Shown piece by piece: positions 34,101 to 44,309 of a stretch of 64,000 bases of DNA. The stretch spans positions 799,001 to 863,000 of the forward strand of contig JBBBDQ010000225.1 of NCBI GenBank assembly GCA_037127315.1. The letters run 5' to 3'. The notes beneath the pieces were generated by a model. It was not told the DNA's origin, searched no databases, and saw only the letters and a list, made by a program, of their open reading frames with translations. This DNA is from Ascarosepion bandense. Its lineage: Eukaryota > Mollusca > Cephalopoda > Sepiida > Sepiidae. The translations under genes and the position numbers were made by a program. Position 1 is the stretch's first letter. Each line of letters starts with the position of its first letter.

Positions 34101-35690
34101 GCTAACAGTCGCTGGATGACGGTCAGGTGACACCAGTTGCCCATATAGATCCTTACCGGGCAAGGAGTTGCTTTCTTTGGAATAAACTTCCTTTACGCCG
34201 TTGGGTTTCATATATTTATTTTGAAAAGCTATGATTGTGCGCGAGATAGATAGTGGAGTGGTATTCTGTTGCCTTCTCCACGGTGACTTATTGAGACACA
34301 ATCTTCAGTTAGCTGGCCGTTTCTCTGCCCTTTTTAGGTTTAATTTTTGTCCTGCCGAGGTGCTAATATCTCGTCTCAAAAAAAAAAAAAAAAAAAGAAC
34401 GGGAAAGAACGGGGTGGGTAGAAAATGAAAGAATATAAATATTAAGTATATACTTAGTATAAGTTAAAATGACTAGTCATGTAGAGAAAGATGATGCCAA
34501 TTCCCCAGATTAGCATTTCGTTACTAGCAAACAGAAAAAGTTTGAATTTTCTTTTGAATTTTCATAATTTTTCAAAGACAATACTTTTTTGTCATTTTTT
34601 TTATAACTTCACCGATCGATCTTCAGTTTGAAAGAATTATGGAAGGACTCAGAGAAAGAGATAAACATGCAGCAACAAGGGTGGTAGAAATAGAACGCTA
34701 TGCAATATTTTACATTAAAAAACTCAATGTTACATTTTAAATTAAACATTAATCTATTTCTTTTAGAAACTGTTGAAAATATTAAGACAAATATTCTGTT
34801 TTATTACATTAAATATTTGATATTTCTGAGTTATCCCTAGTCTATTTAATTTTTATATTTTTTAAAAACATTTAGGTTACTTTTTCTCGATCTTTTGAAT
34901 TACTGTTTTTCTTTTAAATAAATTATCTTAAACTTTGTATTTCTCCAATGATTTCTCATCTTACTCCTCGTATAAAAAAAAACATTTTGCAGCCTTTAGT
35001 GAATACTTACACTCAAGTTCATTCTTAAATTATGAAAACGATAGTGGTGTAGTATGAAAATAAAGACGTGGTACTCGCACTTTCAGAGTTCCACAATCGC
35101 CACTGTGCAGAAGTGATAAACTCAAACCAAATACTATACCGAACAGAACGCATATATTTATAAACATCTTATTTTTTTATTTCACAAAGATTTTTTCTGA
35201 CTGTGGCTCCCAGTTCTGTCTGGGCCGTCGCTGCAGCGAATTTCAGCGACCTTCAACCCAAACCGGCTCTGCGAACAAACACAACGTGGGACAGGGCCGA
35301 GATTTGTGCGTCTGCGCAAAGGACACAGGAGAGGTCCACATAAATTTGTCTTCTCAGTTAATCTTTGTAATTCAAGTAATTCAAATTAATCTCTGCTTTT
35401 TACGTATTCTATAAAACGCCTGTTATACATTGAAATGAAATCAGTTTATCTTTCCGCAATATGCCTAATATAATCAATATCCAGTTGGAGTAATGGTATA
35501 TTTTTAAAAAATCTTTTCTATTTTTTATTCTAGGTATATGCTTCGATCAAAAGAATTTACTGAAGAACTCATGAGAAACACAGAAATGGTTCGAAATGGA
35601 CAATACCAGGAAGAGATTGATCGATATCGGACAGAGTTAATCAAAGCTTCTCTTAAAACTGGGAAACTATTTTGTAAACCAATTATCTAA
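27632..35690 (+). CDS. Three-exon host gene, conserved-looking protein of unknown function (279 aa)
   Basis: Joining 27632-28166, 28612-28759 and 35534-35690 gives one open frame of 280 codons including TAA. Every junction is GT-AG (donors gtaagt and gtgagt; acceptors tattttag and attctag) and phase is kept across both. The predicted protein is soluble: an N-terminal helix (residues about 1-55) with several cysteines, a linker with SDWYLRP (about 57-63), a CDCK pair near 131-134, an acidic stretch rich in D and E (about 143-175), then a long charged helix (about 195-230: LAQLRMEELLLEEERLLEL) with coiled-coil character. It ends RRPRKYWYMLRSKEFTEEL and a basic C-terminus. No signal peptide, membrane segment or transposon domain. 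I do not recognise the family. It is the only frame here with splice logic and no lesions. Intron 2 (6.8 kb) is filled with transposons. Confidence 0.8.
28612..28759 (+). CDS. Exon 2 of the three-exon gene
   Basis: Acceptor ctattttag|TGTCAG, 148 bases, donor TATTG|gtgagt. Codes for the leucine/glutamate-rich helix and RTRRPRKYW. Too short and too internal to be seen without splicing, as it has no start codon of its own at the right place. Confidence 0.82.
29290..30730 (+). mobile_element. Tx1-type LINE ORF1 (zinc-knuckle protein) remnant in intron 2
   Basis: Plus-strand frames joined by shifts give an N-terminal part (29528-29740, TIPEATDAVKTRTISLLTTD), a middle part (29792-30000, VHRVPVDI ... 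SKTGIATGYFVL), then a zinc knuckle CWSCGAMEHVAKAC (C-X2-C-X4-H-X4-C, 30017-30058) within RRRPYCWSCG. A long glutamine/lysine-rich tail follows to about 30330 and a proline-rich region to about 30720. This is the layout of the RNA-binding ORF1 of Tx1-like LINEs. A run of 11 G residues (29864-29874) and other shifts break it. The higher GC than its surroundings marks it as an insertion. Confidence 0.65.
30752..30790. repeat. Perfect 18-bp inverted repeat, 3-nt loop
   Basis: TTTTGTTTATCGTAAACC at 30752-30769 and its exact complement GGTTTACGATAAACAAAA at 30773-30790, separated by AGA. Lies just beyond the ORF1 remnant. Confidence 0.95.
30791..32343. other. Intron 2 interior: unassigned
   Basis: 30791-31040 is less AT-rich and may continue the LINE, but no domain is seen. 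31040-32343 is AT-rich with a T/G-rich run at 31530-31573. No gene. Confidence 0.45.
32344..32378. repeat. 10-bp GC-rich inverted repeat
   Basis: GGCCGTCCGA (32344-32353) and TCGGACGGCC (32369-32378) are perfect complements with a 15-nt loop. Possibly the remnant of a structured retroelement leader. Confidence 0.85.
32595..33747 (+). pseudogene. hAT transposase remnant (ZMYM1/TTF-finger type)
   Basis: Plus-strand fragments in order: a low-complexity start with IPQSRLREYV-type text (32690-32715), then GAMFCFPCKHFVLPTYDNAG (32802 on; TTF-type zinc finger cysteines), NAFTKTGF, SVAQTFGLSKES-like text near 33000, ILLTVTQDIAQKGHREED (33077-33132), NPGNILKIRKFTVKHD (33140-33188), then YDTASVMKGQLS near 33558 and RLNLVLINATKHIPSAAGFF near 33655-33715, and LLENLYIF to about 33745. 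This order is that of hAT-family ZMYM1-like transposases. Many stops and shifts. It ends abruptly at 33747, where RTE copy E begins on the other strand. Confidence 0.75.
33748..34378 (-). mobile_element. RTE-clade LINE, copy E (5' end only)
   Basis: Minus strand from 34378: 5' UTR (GAGACGAGATATTAGCACC, GGCCAGCTAAC, GTGGAGAAGGCAACAGAA; 34378-34050), then the endonuclease start with NRLNFNILGICETKWPHNRD and IIYAGGKNN, and the QRNEEMRFGIL region down to 33748. It matches copy C 50180-50500 and copy A 1628-2100. It lacks the RT and 3' end, so it is 3'-truncated, which is unusual for a LINE. Confidence 0.8.
34379..34398. repeat. Poly-A (plus)/poly-T (minus) tract at the RTE copy E 5' end
   Basis: About 18 A residues on plus immediately before the RTE 5' UTR as read on minus. 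Confidence 0.9.
34399..35533. other. Intron 2 distal part, with GC-rich patch
   Basis: AT-rich except for 35195-35335, which is clearly GC-richer and open on plus for about 45 codons (alanine/arginine-rich). It is probably a fragment of a mobile element that I cannot name. Confidence 0.4.
35534..35690 (+). CDS. Exon 3 (terminal) of the three-exon gene
   Basis: Acceptor ttttttattctag|GTATATGC with a good pyrimidine tract. The frame continues YMLRSKEFTEELMRNTEMVR and stops at TAA 35688-35690, ending KTGKLFCKPII. The phase fits exon 2 (TG|G = Trp). Confidence 0.82.
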
Positions 35691-36141
35691 GATTTTATTA
35701 AATGAAAACGATGATTTAACAAATAACCAAATGAAAATTAGAAAATAACTGCTTACTGAATCTCTAATTTTCAAAAAATGAGTTTGCATAAGAGTTGTAA
35801 AAAAAAGCATTTCACGAAATGAGCATTATTCGCCAAATACACGACAATTTCATTTTCCTTCAGAATGCAATTTAAAAATATGCTTGAAAATTAACAGGTT
35901 TACTTCTTCAACTGTATAATTTTATTAGTGGTACTCAAAAATTGTCTTTGTTCTTTGTGTAGGGTTTTTTGGGAATCCTAACAGAAATCATTCTTCTACA
36001 TGAAAAATTATTTTTTCTGTTCATTTTAAAAAATTTTATAAGAAACTAAACGTTTAACATCTTAACTAAATTGCATTTAGTCCAGAAACAATTTAAGCAA
36101 AAGAAAAAAAAAAGGACATTAAAATCCAGGCCCAAATCAAC

Positions 36142-36147
36142 AATAAA
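36142..36147 (+). promoter_or_regulatory. Candidate polyadenylation signal AATAAA
   Basis: The AATAAA hexamer lies 452 bases after the stop codon of the three-exon gene and before the minus-strand LINE begins at 36183. Confidence 0.4.
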
Positions 36148-36182
36148 ATCATATTATCTCATTTTAGAACAGAGTAACATTT

Positions 36183-36840
36183 TTTAATCGTTTCACCCCA
36201 AGCAAGGCGGCACCGCCACTGATACGCAGGGGGCTACATAAGAGAGTAAAAGAAGGAGAGCGAAGATAAAAACGAACTAATTACAAGGGATGTCAGAGAA
36301 AGAGCAAGAAAAGGGTGGGAATACAGGTGTGATGACAGTTGCGAAGGTAGAGTGAGAAAGGAAAGGAACATGATACACGGGGTGATGTAGAAAGGACGAG
36401 GGAAGGACTGGAGTCAAGTGGATAAGAGATGGAAATTGACATTGCATTTAAATTCCTGGAGGTTGTAGCTGTCAGGAAAGCAAGGAGTTCCACAGGCGGG
36501 AAGTGCGAGAAAAGCTGATGGAGTAAAATTGTTGGCTGCATTTGGTAGATTTAACTGTAAAAGGGTGGGTCCGTGTTGCCAGTCTGGTTGCTCGAGTAAA
36601 TTCTTGTAAAGGGGACACCAGTGACCTAAGTTTATCGGAGCAGAAGCCATGAAAATATTTGTAGAAGAGACAGCGAGAAGCCACATCCCGGCGATGAAAA
36701 AGTGGCTGGAGTCGAGCTGCCAGGTCTGGATCGATCACATTACAGATTCTCCAATGGAGCATGTTGAGAACCTTGAAATGAACAGATACTTGATATAATA
36801 TGAATACACGTTTGATTAAATACAAGGAATGTTTTGAGGG
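36183..36840 (-). mobile_element. Jockey/CR1-type LINE 3' fragment with family T tail
   Basis: The minus strand from 36825 encodes NMLHWRICNVIDPDLAARL, RRDVASRCLFYKYFHGFCSD, and after a shift ACGTPCFPDSYNLQEFKCNV with NFHLLST. This is the post-RT tail of the same LINE as at 17.3-17.9 kb. It ends with the family T block (GCCCCCTGCGTATC, GGCGGTGCCGCCTTGCTTGG, GGTGAAACGATT) and A residues at 36183. This links the short tails at 20.9, 24.5 and 43.6 kb to a coding LINE. 5'-truncated inside ORF2. Confidence 0.82.
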
Positions 36841-36849
36841 TGTTAGTTA

Positions 36850-38555
36850 ACATTGCTTGTATCTAAATCTAATGAATGTAAATATTATTCAAATATTTAC
36901 GATCGAGCGCATACAGCCATACAGCTGGGGCTTATAAGAAAAGATCAGGAAAAAGCTGTGGATGTTGTCAGTTCATTAAATTTTCAAAATACTTCTAAAC
37001 TCAGCGTTTATCGTTTATGCGTTATGCCGACACCACGCAAGGAGCGTCGTGGATGATATTCTAAATTTTTGAATATATCTAAAATCTCTGAAGAGAATTT
37101 TCTTTTTTGATTTTATATTAAGGTCTTCAAGAAACTGAAGGTTTTTTTCGCAGTTCATGTTAAAAACATGAATAACAAATAGAACTTTGAATTAATATTC
37201 GAAGAAATATTTCTACTTTGTGCAGTTTAAATTGTTCAGTACATGTAATTACAGAAATTATATTATCAGTATCAAATAGAAAATCTGTCAACATTGTAAC
37301 CATGGGTTGTTAAAAATTTACATATTCAAGACTAAAAAGCAATCGATTGTATTGTAATTGTATTTCGCAAGATTAATTTTGGTTGATTTTTATGACCATA
37401 GTCTCTCAGATATGATTACTTTCACCAAGATACTTTTGCATTTTAGATTTTTTTCGGGCTCATGGATACAACCTACTTAATATTACTTAAGATTTTTTTT
37501 GCTTTTCTCTGAAAATTAACTATAATGTTTGCCACAACTCCTATATACTAGAGTGACTGACACATCACAATTTTCTGATTCCGAATAAAGCAAATTTATT
37601 TATCTACTCATAGTAAATCGAGCTACCTTGTTCGAAAACAAAACTGCAGTTCAATTAACCATCGATCAGTAAAATGTATAGTGATAATTAAAGTCACAAT
37701 TAATACAATAGACTTTCAGTAATTGTGATAAAACTTAAAGCTACAACTGATTTATATTTTTGCAACAATGTTCTTTAATGTAAAGGTTGGTTTTCTTTGA
37801 ACGTATATTTTCCTTGTAAACAAATCTATTATTTGAAGTGTTTTTAGAAATGGATAAGCGCTGCTAATTCGGAGTTATTTCCGTCATTATTTTAATCGAA
37901 GACCAAAGGGACCGAAAACTTGAAAAGTATTTACTGAGTTATGAGTTAAAATACATGTTTTACAAACTATGTTTTACATTCAGTTCTTGTTAAAGTCAGT
38001 TCAAAATTGAAAATAGTTTCGAGATTAAATCGAATGCTTTGAATTTTTTACACTATCTTATCCGCTATTGTAAAATTGACCACGAGTTTTCTAAGATAGA
38101 AATCATTTATAGCATTCTGACATATCAATATTTTCGATGTGTTCTGAGTCTCCATGATGATGAGGATGATGATGAAGATGGTAAGATCACAATGAAGAAA
38201 AATTAATCCATGGGGGAAAAGGTTTACGTTGAAATGGTGTTCATGTGTTAAAGAAACAAATCTCATTCAACGGTTACATTTCGACACTGATAAATTGCCA
38301 AACTGGAGACAACCAGTTTTGTAAATACAAAGAATCATTGGTAAAAATACGTTGATGAGTGTAGTTGAGTTATTTACAGCTGCGTTTAATTTTCTCAGGT
38401 AAACTCTTTTTCGGGTAAATATTGCAATAACAATCATAAGTACGAATACAGGTAAATTTACTGTAAATATTACTTCCATATCATAGATCCTATTTTGACT
38501 TAAGCTTAGTATGCTTACAATTTTAATAGGGAGAAGCATATAGAGAAAGAGTGTT
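36850..38555. other. Intergenic, no gene seen
   Basis: AT-rich. A short imperfect GATGATGA run near 38156-38178. The frame 36853-37056 is not supported by any domain. Confidence 0.5.
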
Positions 38556-38614
<59 letters not shown>

Positions 38615-38715
38615 AGCTAGGATAAAATATTTAAATGAACTTCTTGTCATTTTCTCTCTCTCTCCCTCCCTCCCTCCCTCCCTCTCTCTCCCTCTCCCTC
38701 TCCCTCTCTCTCTCT
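38555..38715. repeat. (GT)n(GA)n and (CT)n microsatellites
   Basis: GT units 38556-38571, GA units 38572-38613, CT/CCCT units 38652-38714. The CT run on plus directly abuts the LINE 3' end, so on minus the LINE tail is GA-rich. Confidence 0.95.
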
Positions 38716-39330
38716 TAATCATTTCATCCCAAGCAAGGCGGAACCGCCACTAGTGCACAAGAGAAAAAACTGTGTACAGAAAGTGAGAGAAAAAACTGTG
38801 TACAGAAAGGATAAAAGATGAACGAAATTCAAGAAAAGAAAAGATAGCAATTGACATTGAGTTTAAACTTTTTGATTGTAGCTATCAGGGAAGTAAGTAA
38901 ACGGAAGGGAGTTCCACAGGCGGGAAGTATGAGAAAAGAAACTGTTAGAATAGAAGTGGCGGTTCCATTTAACAATTTCCATTTAACAATTTCGTTGGTA
39001 AAAGAGTGGGATCTAGATGCAAATCTAATTGCATGCTTAAATTCACATGGTCAGGGCACCAGGGAAAAAGCTCGTCAGAGCAGTGCTCATGAAAATGTTT
39101 GTAGAAAGACAGAAAGAACCATGTCACGTAGATGAGAAAGTTATTGAAGCCGAGATGCCAAGTGCTAGTACATTGCTGATTCTTCTTTGGATTTTGTAAA
39201 GAATCTCTGGATATATAGCAGAAACACCAGACAACATGATTATCACACACGCAAAGTAAAATACCCATTGTATGAAGTGTGTTTGATAGTTTGCATCTTT
39301 GGAATTAACCATTTTATTTAATTTTGTTTT
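38716..39330 (-). mobile_element. Jockey/CR1-type LINE 3' fragment with family T tail
   Basis: Minus: SRDSLQNPKKNQQCTSTWHL, FLSFYKHFHEHCSDELFPWC, then the AYLPPVELPS-type segment near 38890-38920 and the terminal block GGCGGTTCCGCCTTGCTTGG, GATGAAATGATTAAG. Same family and same truncation style as 36.2-36.8 kb. Multiple shifts. Confidence 0.78.
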
Positions 39331-39649
39331 CAAATGAATGCGTTAAAATCATTTAAATAGCAAAAACTAATTTTACCATTTCCTTTAAATTCTCCGCATG
39401 TCTAAATATTAAAATAGTGACCTAATTGATAGGTTATTTGCATTTGAAGCTCAAATATCTTGGAATTTCCCCAGGCCCATATTATCTGATATATTTTTTA
39501 AAATGTCATGCTCCTAGTGAGCAGTCCTGATACACTAAATATTTCTTTTTTTAATAACAATGACTGTAGAGTGATTTTTCGTGAACTTCTTCACAATTTG
39601 CATTCAGAGTAATGTTTTGCTTAAAAGGACTGCTATCCTAAGCTAAAGA

Positions 39650-39955
39650 GTTCAGTTTATCATGTTATTTACCTTAATCTATTGTTGTATGCGTAGGACT
39701 AAACACACCTTAACGTTTGTTTTTCATTTGCTCTCTCTATTTGTAGTGTCTTATTACTCACAACATCACATGAACGTGCGTTATTGTCGTTATTCCTATT
39801 CCATTCAAACGGAAATGAAATATATATAAAAATTAGAAAACTGAACAATAATTCATTTTAGTTTTCGACTCTTTGTGAAATTATTATCAACAGAATTCTT
39901 TTACCTATGAACCATTTTATTTTTTGGCATTTTCATTATTTATCTAAAATTTTGC
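39650..39955. repeat. About 270-bp direct repeat D, first copy
   Basis: Shares TATGCGTAGGAC-AAACACACCTTA, TCTTATTACTCAC-ACATC, TTTCATTTTAGTTTTCG and GCATTTTCATT with 42085-42385, roughly 80 percent identical by eye, same orientation. Confidence 0.8.
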
Positions 39956-40114
39956 TTTTTCGATAATTTTCTTAAACTTATATGAGAAGGAAGAAAAAAT
40001 GAAAAACACTGATGAATCTTAACTTAATGATTGAATAAGCTCCTTGCGAGTTCAATGACTATAAAATGTTTATGGAGATTACACTATTGCCTCGTCAAAT
40101 ATTAAAGCTTAACA

Positions 40115-41400
40115 ACTTTGGGAGTTTTTTTGTAGGGTTTTAAATTCGCTACGCGCGGCTTCCAGTTTTTCTACATTAAGCTGCCTGGGTTTTGCAAATA
40201 CTGGCGTATGGCTTCCTGTGTCAATTCTGTGGTAGACGCGGCAGTGTTTTTTGTTACTGTTCTTATGTGGTGTGATTAGGTTCGGATATTTTTCTTTAAT
40301 CTTGTTCCGTATGAATGACGGGTGCTCCGTTTCATTAACGATTTGATTCACCGCTGATGCAGATATTTTAAAACTCTTTCTCTGGGTCGTTGTAGGATTG
40401 TAAATGGCTTTGTTACTGCAGTCTACTATTAGACCAAACTTGTTGAGGAAGTCCAGTCCAAGGAGTGGGTTGGTGATATCAGCGATCACGAATGTCCAAG
40501 TAAAAGATCTCCTTAAACTGGGTATTCCAATTTCCAAACTCGCTTGTTCGTAGCATTTTATTTTCTCCCCAATTGCAGTGGATAGTCATATGGGAGTCGG
40601 TTTTAATGTAATACCATTTACTGCAGAAGTTGGTAATATTGAGATACTTGCGCCAGTATCTGCAATAAATTTTAATTTGGTAGGCCCTAATTTTGCGGTA
40701 ATTTCTAATAGCGGCGAACCTCGTGGGACTGAACTTGTTCGCCCTGTTAGTTTTCCGAATCACTTCCCGTAGATGTTGCTGGTCGGGAACTAGGCAACAT
40801 TTGTAGATTGTTCTTTTTTTTTTTGGTGGGGGTGGGGGTGGGGGCATTTACATCAAGGTTTACATGTTCTTGCTTCCTTGGCGAAATAAATATATGCTCT
40901 GCAAATGTTTGTCCGTTGGTTATTCCGATACGGCCTGACATTTAGTGGCACTGAAGTGTCTTGGCTGTATTTTCCTTTATAATTTGTTTGTGAGTTATTC
41001 TTAGTAGATAAGGGTCGCTGAACAACAAATGCCTTATCGTTATTCAATAATGGCATCAGTTCATCTGCTAACCTGCCAAGTTGGGTGTAGTTTAAATCTT
41101 TTTGCGAGGCTATTACTGGAGCTATTGTTGACGGTAATACCTGCAGGAATTTGTGTCTCACAATGTCGTCGCTAATACCTATCCGTTTAGCTACGGATAG
41201 CATTTCGTGCAAATATGTCGACAGTTGTCCTGAAATAGTCGTAGCCGACATTAATTTTTCTAGAAGCTCCGGTTTTGTTTGTTCGTGAGCTTCTATCAGA
41301 GTCCATTTTAATTCCTCGTAGTCTTGTGATGCGAGGGTAGCATTTGGTAGTTTACTCACTTCTTCGGCTGGTAACGACGATATTACTGTATAAAACTTTG
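40115..41400 (-). mobile_element. Ty3/gypsy retrotransposon gag-protease fragment
   Basis: Minus strand from 41400: gag with KFYTVISSLPAEEVSKLP, DYEELKWTLIEAHEQTKPEL and VRHKFLQVLPSTIAPVIASQ (41359-41060), continuing to a cysteine-containing RAYIYFAKEARTCKP segment (about 40860-40900). The aspartic protease active site ADTGAS lies at about 40645-40662, and the protease C-terminal block LLGLDFLNKFGLIVDCS at about 40440-40470. The start of the RT region (GSHTPVFAKPRQL, about 40180-40215) follows, and the homology ends near 40130. Frameshifts occur near 40540 and 40860. RT, RNase H and integrase are absent. Confidence 0.82.
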
Positions 41401-41442
41401 TTTTCGACGCTGTGTATATGGGGTTGCTTTTTTTGTTCGTAT

Positions 41443-41461
41443 GTCAGGGTCACCACTGACG
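41443..41461 (-). promoter_or_regulatory. Gypsy primer-binding site candidate
   Basis: Minus strand CGTCAGTGGTGACCCTGAC starts directly after the LTR end CCAACA. TGGTGACCC-type motifs are usual at this place in Ty3/gypsy elements. Confidence 0.5.
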
Positions 41462-41857
41462 TGTTGGTTCGTTTTGGTATAATTAGAAGATAACACAAAC
41501 TTGAATTAATGATGTTTATTTTTGGTATAAAATTTTAGGTTTTTTACATCAAGTTACAACCTTAAAATTTTGTGTGGATACAGGAGCAGACTAGCTAAAT
41601 TCTCTTCACTGTGGGATGCTATTAGTAAACGAGCCTATCCCTTCTGGACTCTAGTGGTCAACTGACTAGCGTCTTTCCTTTTTCAAATCTCCTACACAAA
41701 ACTACTGTCCTTAACTTCTACTTCTTACTCCTACTCTTACTCCCACTCCTACCAAAAGAAACGGTTCCTTATTTTGCCGCCCAATTTTGAATTCTTGGCG
41801 TCAGTGTGTCTACCTTTTTCTATTTTTAGAACACTCGCCATTTTATAAGCTATAACA
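41462..41857 (-). repeat. Candidate gypsy 5' LTR (about 396 bp)
   Basis: On minus it begins TGTTATAGC (41857) and ends CCAACA (41462), the TG...CA form. AATAAA lies in ACCAAAAATAAACATCATTA near 41500-41520. It sits between the gag start and unrelated sequence at the expected distance. A matching 3' LTR is not in the window, so the boundaries are inferred. Confidence 0.55.
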
Positions 41858-42084
41858 AGGTCATTTGTGCCGTAGTTATAAAGCAGTTCTTTTCATCCAT
41901 AGTTAGTCATGCCTTTTCTCGTTTGTCTAATTAAAATATGTACTTGTCATAGTAGATCTGATAAACTATTCCTTACTGGATGCAAGCGTTTACGTCTTTG
42001 TACTAAAAAAACTTTGTAGAATATCATCTATTTTTTTCCATCACCGAAATCGTTTTTATCATTTCACTGCATCCATGCCAGTAT

Positions 42085-42385
42085 ATCTGACAGTTCATTA
42101 ACCTTATATAGTGTTATATGCGTAGGACCCAAACACACCTTAGCGCTTGTTTTTCATATTCTCTCCTTATATATAGTCTCTTATTACTCACGACATCCAC
42201 ACGAAGGTGCGTTCTTGTCATTGTTCTTATTTCATTGAAACGGAATTAAAATGTTATTGGCTTATAAAAAATGAGGAAACTAAACAATATTTCATTTTAG
42301 TTTTCGTTCTTTTATATAATTATTAGCAATTGAATTCTTTTACTTATCAACTTATTTCTTGGTATTTTCATTGTTTATGCAATTT
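42085..42385. repeat. About 270-bp direct repeat D, second copy
   Basis: See first copy at 39650-39955. The pair flanks the gypsy fragment. Confidence 0.8.
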
Positions 42386-42389
42386 CTCG

Positions 42390-43590
42390 CTCATTTCTTT
42401 ATTAATAGAAGAAAGATTGCTATTTTATACATGTTCATAGTTTAAAAAATTCAGCACAAATCAGTGGCAAATCATAAAGTTCTAACTATTGCAAAATATA
42501 CGTTATTTAAAAAAGTGATCACATATTAAAAGAAAAGTAACCACTTCGTCGCACTACTAGAACAAAAATCGAAATAAATTTTCACTTATTGAAAAAAAAG
42601 TTTTAAGCATATAATGAAAGATTAAATATGAAATGCCTAATGAGATAAAAGGTTATCAACTTTTGTAATTTTGAATTAAAAATAATATTAAAGCAGAGCT
42701 TTCATTGTTAGGTGCCGGATGTTTTGTGTTATTTCCTGCTTATCTATAAATTCTCATTCATTTCTTTACACAATTGTAGATCAGTTTGAGGAGCTGGATT
42801 AATTTGCTATTAAGGTGTAGAAATAAAGATGGGACAGTGGGAAATAGTCTTCAGTTTGTTACAGCTGGTCTTTGAAACACATAAGGTGCTGAGAATTAAG
42901 GTATATACGTAAAAGTATGGAAAAGGTTCTCGATTCTTCTTCCTATAAAATATGATTGTTCAGTTGATCATATTTTGAGAAGTGAATCATCCCATCGTAC
43001 ATGACATTTAAAGAAGTTATATGTGAATGGTCATTGGCTGTATTTTTTCTTTTTTTCTTTTTCTTCCTTTCCCTTTCTTTAATACACTTATATCTTCCCT
43101 TCCTCATTCGATGGCAAAAAGCAATTTTCACCGGCTTCCAAGTGAAGGATTAAATAACTCAGCTTTCTCGTTATTTTTTGGCCAATTATCTGTTTTTTCT
43201 TTCGTCTTAGTTTCAATTAAGACAAAGGACTATATTCAAAGTTTGCAAATATTTTTATTTCATGCTTTTCTTTTGTTATTTATCCAGTTTTTATCTCAAT
43301 GCACACAATATATAACATAATAGGAAAGTTTTAAATAGTTATGCTATACGGTTAAAAAAAATATGGCACTGATTTCAGAAAGCAAAGAAGTGGGAATTAG
43401 ATATTTGTTAATTGGAATAATATTACTCGAGCAAATTAATGTAACAAGTTATGTAGGTGTTAGGTAACATGAATATTATCATCTTATCACTCCAACTTCC
43501 AGCTTATATAGATTTTTACATAAAATCAGTTTTTTATGCTTCATACAATTCAAGATCACACATCAAAACCTATTCAATTATGTAATTTTT
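42390..43590. other. Intergenic, no gene seen
   Basis: AT-rich. The frame 43027-43320 is phenylalanine/leucine-rich with no recognisable domain or splice context. Confidence 0.5.
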
Positions 43591-43790
43591 AAAAAATCAG
43601 TTCAACCTAAGCAAGGCGACAATGCCACTAAGACGCAAGGGGGCTACTGGGAGTGAAAAAGAATTAGAAGACTTTATCCAAATCTTAAACAGGAAACCAA
43701 GAGGTAAAACTCTATTCCTGTTCAAAAAAACTGGGAGTGATGTGAACCGTATGATAAGTCATCCTATCTACTCTTATTAAGAAAAAAATA
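43590..43790 (-). mobile_element. LINE 3' tail, family T (old copy)
   Basis: Minus: AGTAGCCCCCTTGCGTCTTA, GTGGCATTGTCGCCTTGCTT, GGTTGAACTGATT then A-rich, with the body segment TTCCTGTTTAAGATTTGG. More diverged than the other copies. Confidence 0.68.
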
Positions 43791-43962
43791 TAAAAATATT
43801 TCAGAGTTTAGGCGGAGACAGTCGTAGTATAAAGTTAAAGCACGAACCAGAAAACTAATCCTAAATGGAAAACAAGAGATAAACTTATACTTCTGTTTAA
43901 ATTGAGAAGTGTGAATTGAACGTTTTATAAAATCTTCACTAAAATGTAATCTTTTGTTTTTT

Positions 43963-43995
<33 letters not shown>
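43963..43995. repeat. (AGT)n microsatellite
   Basis: Eleven TAG/AGT units. Confidence 0.96.
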
Positions 43996-44196
43996 ATCTA
44001 AAAGGGAGTATAGAAAATTATCAATTTTAATATATTTAATATACAAGGTCAAATGTTTATTCATAGGAAAAAAACAAACAAAAGTAAAATGAAATTGTTC
44101 GTAAAAATTAACGAACTGCTAAATTGTTTTCACATGACAATAGATTCCTCCAATCATTTTCGATAACTAACTTGAATTTCTAAAGATAAATAAGTT

Positions 44197-44305
44197 TTCT
44201 TGAAACTTTTATTTTAGTTTTAATTGAAAGCTAAATGATTAAATTTGCCATTTTAATTTTTTTTTTTTTGAAACTTTTATTTTAGTTTTAATTGAAAGCT
44301 AAATG
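44197..44305. repeat. Tandem duplication of about 37 bp
   Basis: GAAACTTTTATTTTAGTTTT followed by AATTGAAAGCTAAATG occurs at about 44199 and again at 44270. Confidence 0.9.
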
Positions 44306-44309
44306 TTTA

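Noticed and set aside
40578..40772. Plus-strand 64-codon frame
   Set aside because: Antisense of the gypsy protease, whose ADTGAS site is clear on minus.
43027..43320. 97-codon plus-strand frame, possible membrane protein
   Set aside because: Hydrophobicity follows from T-rich DNA; no splice context or conserved motif.
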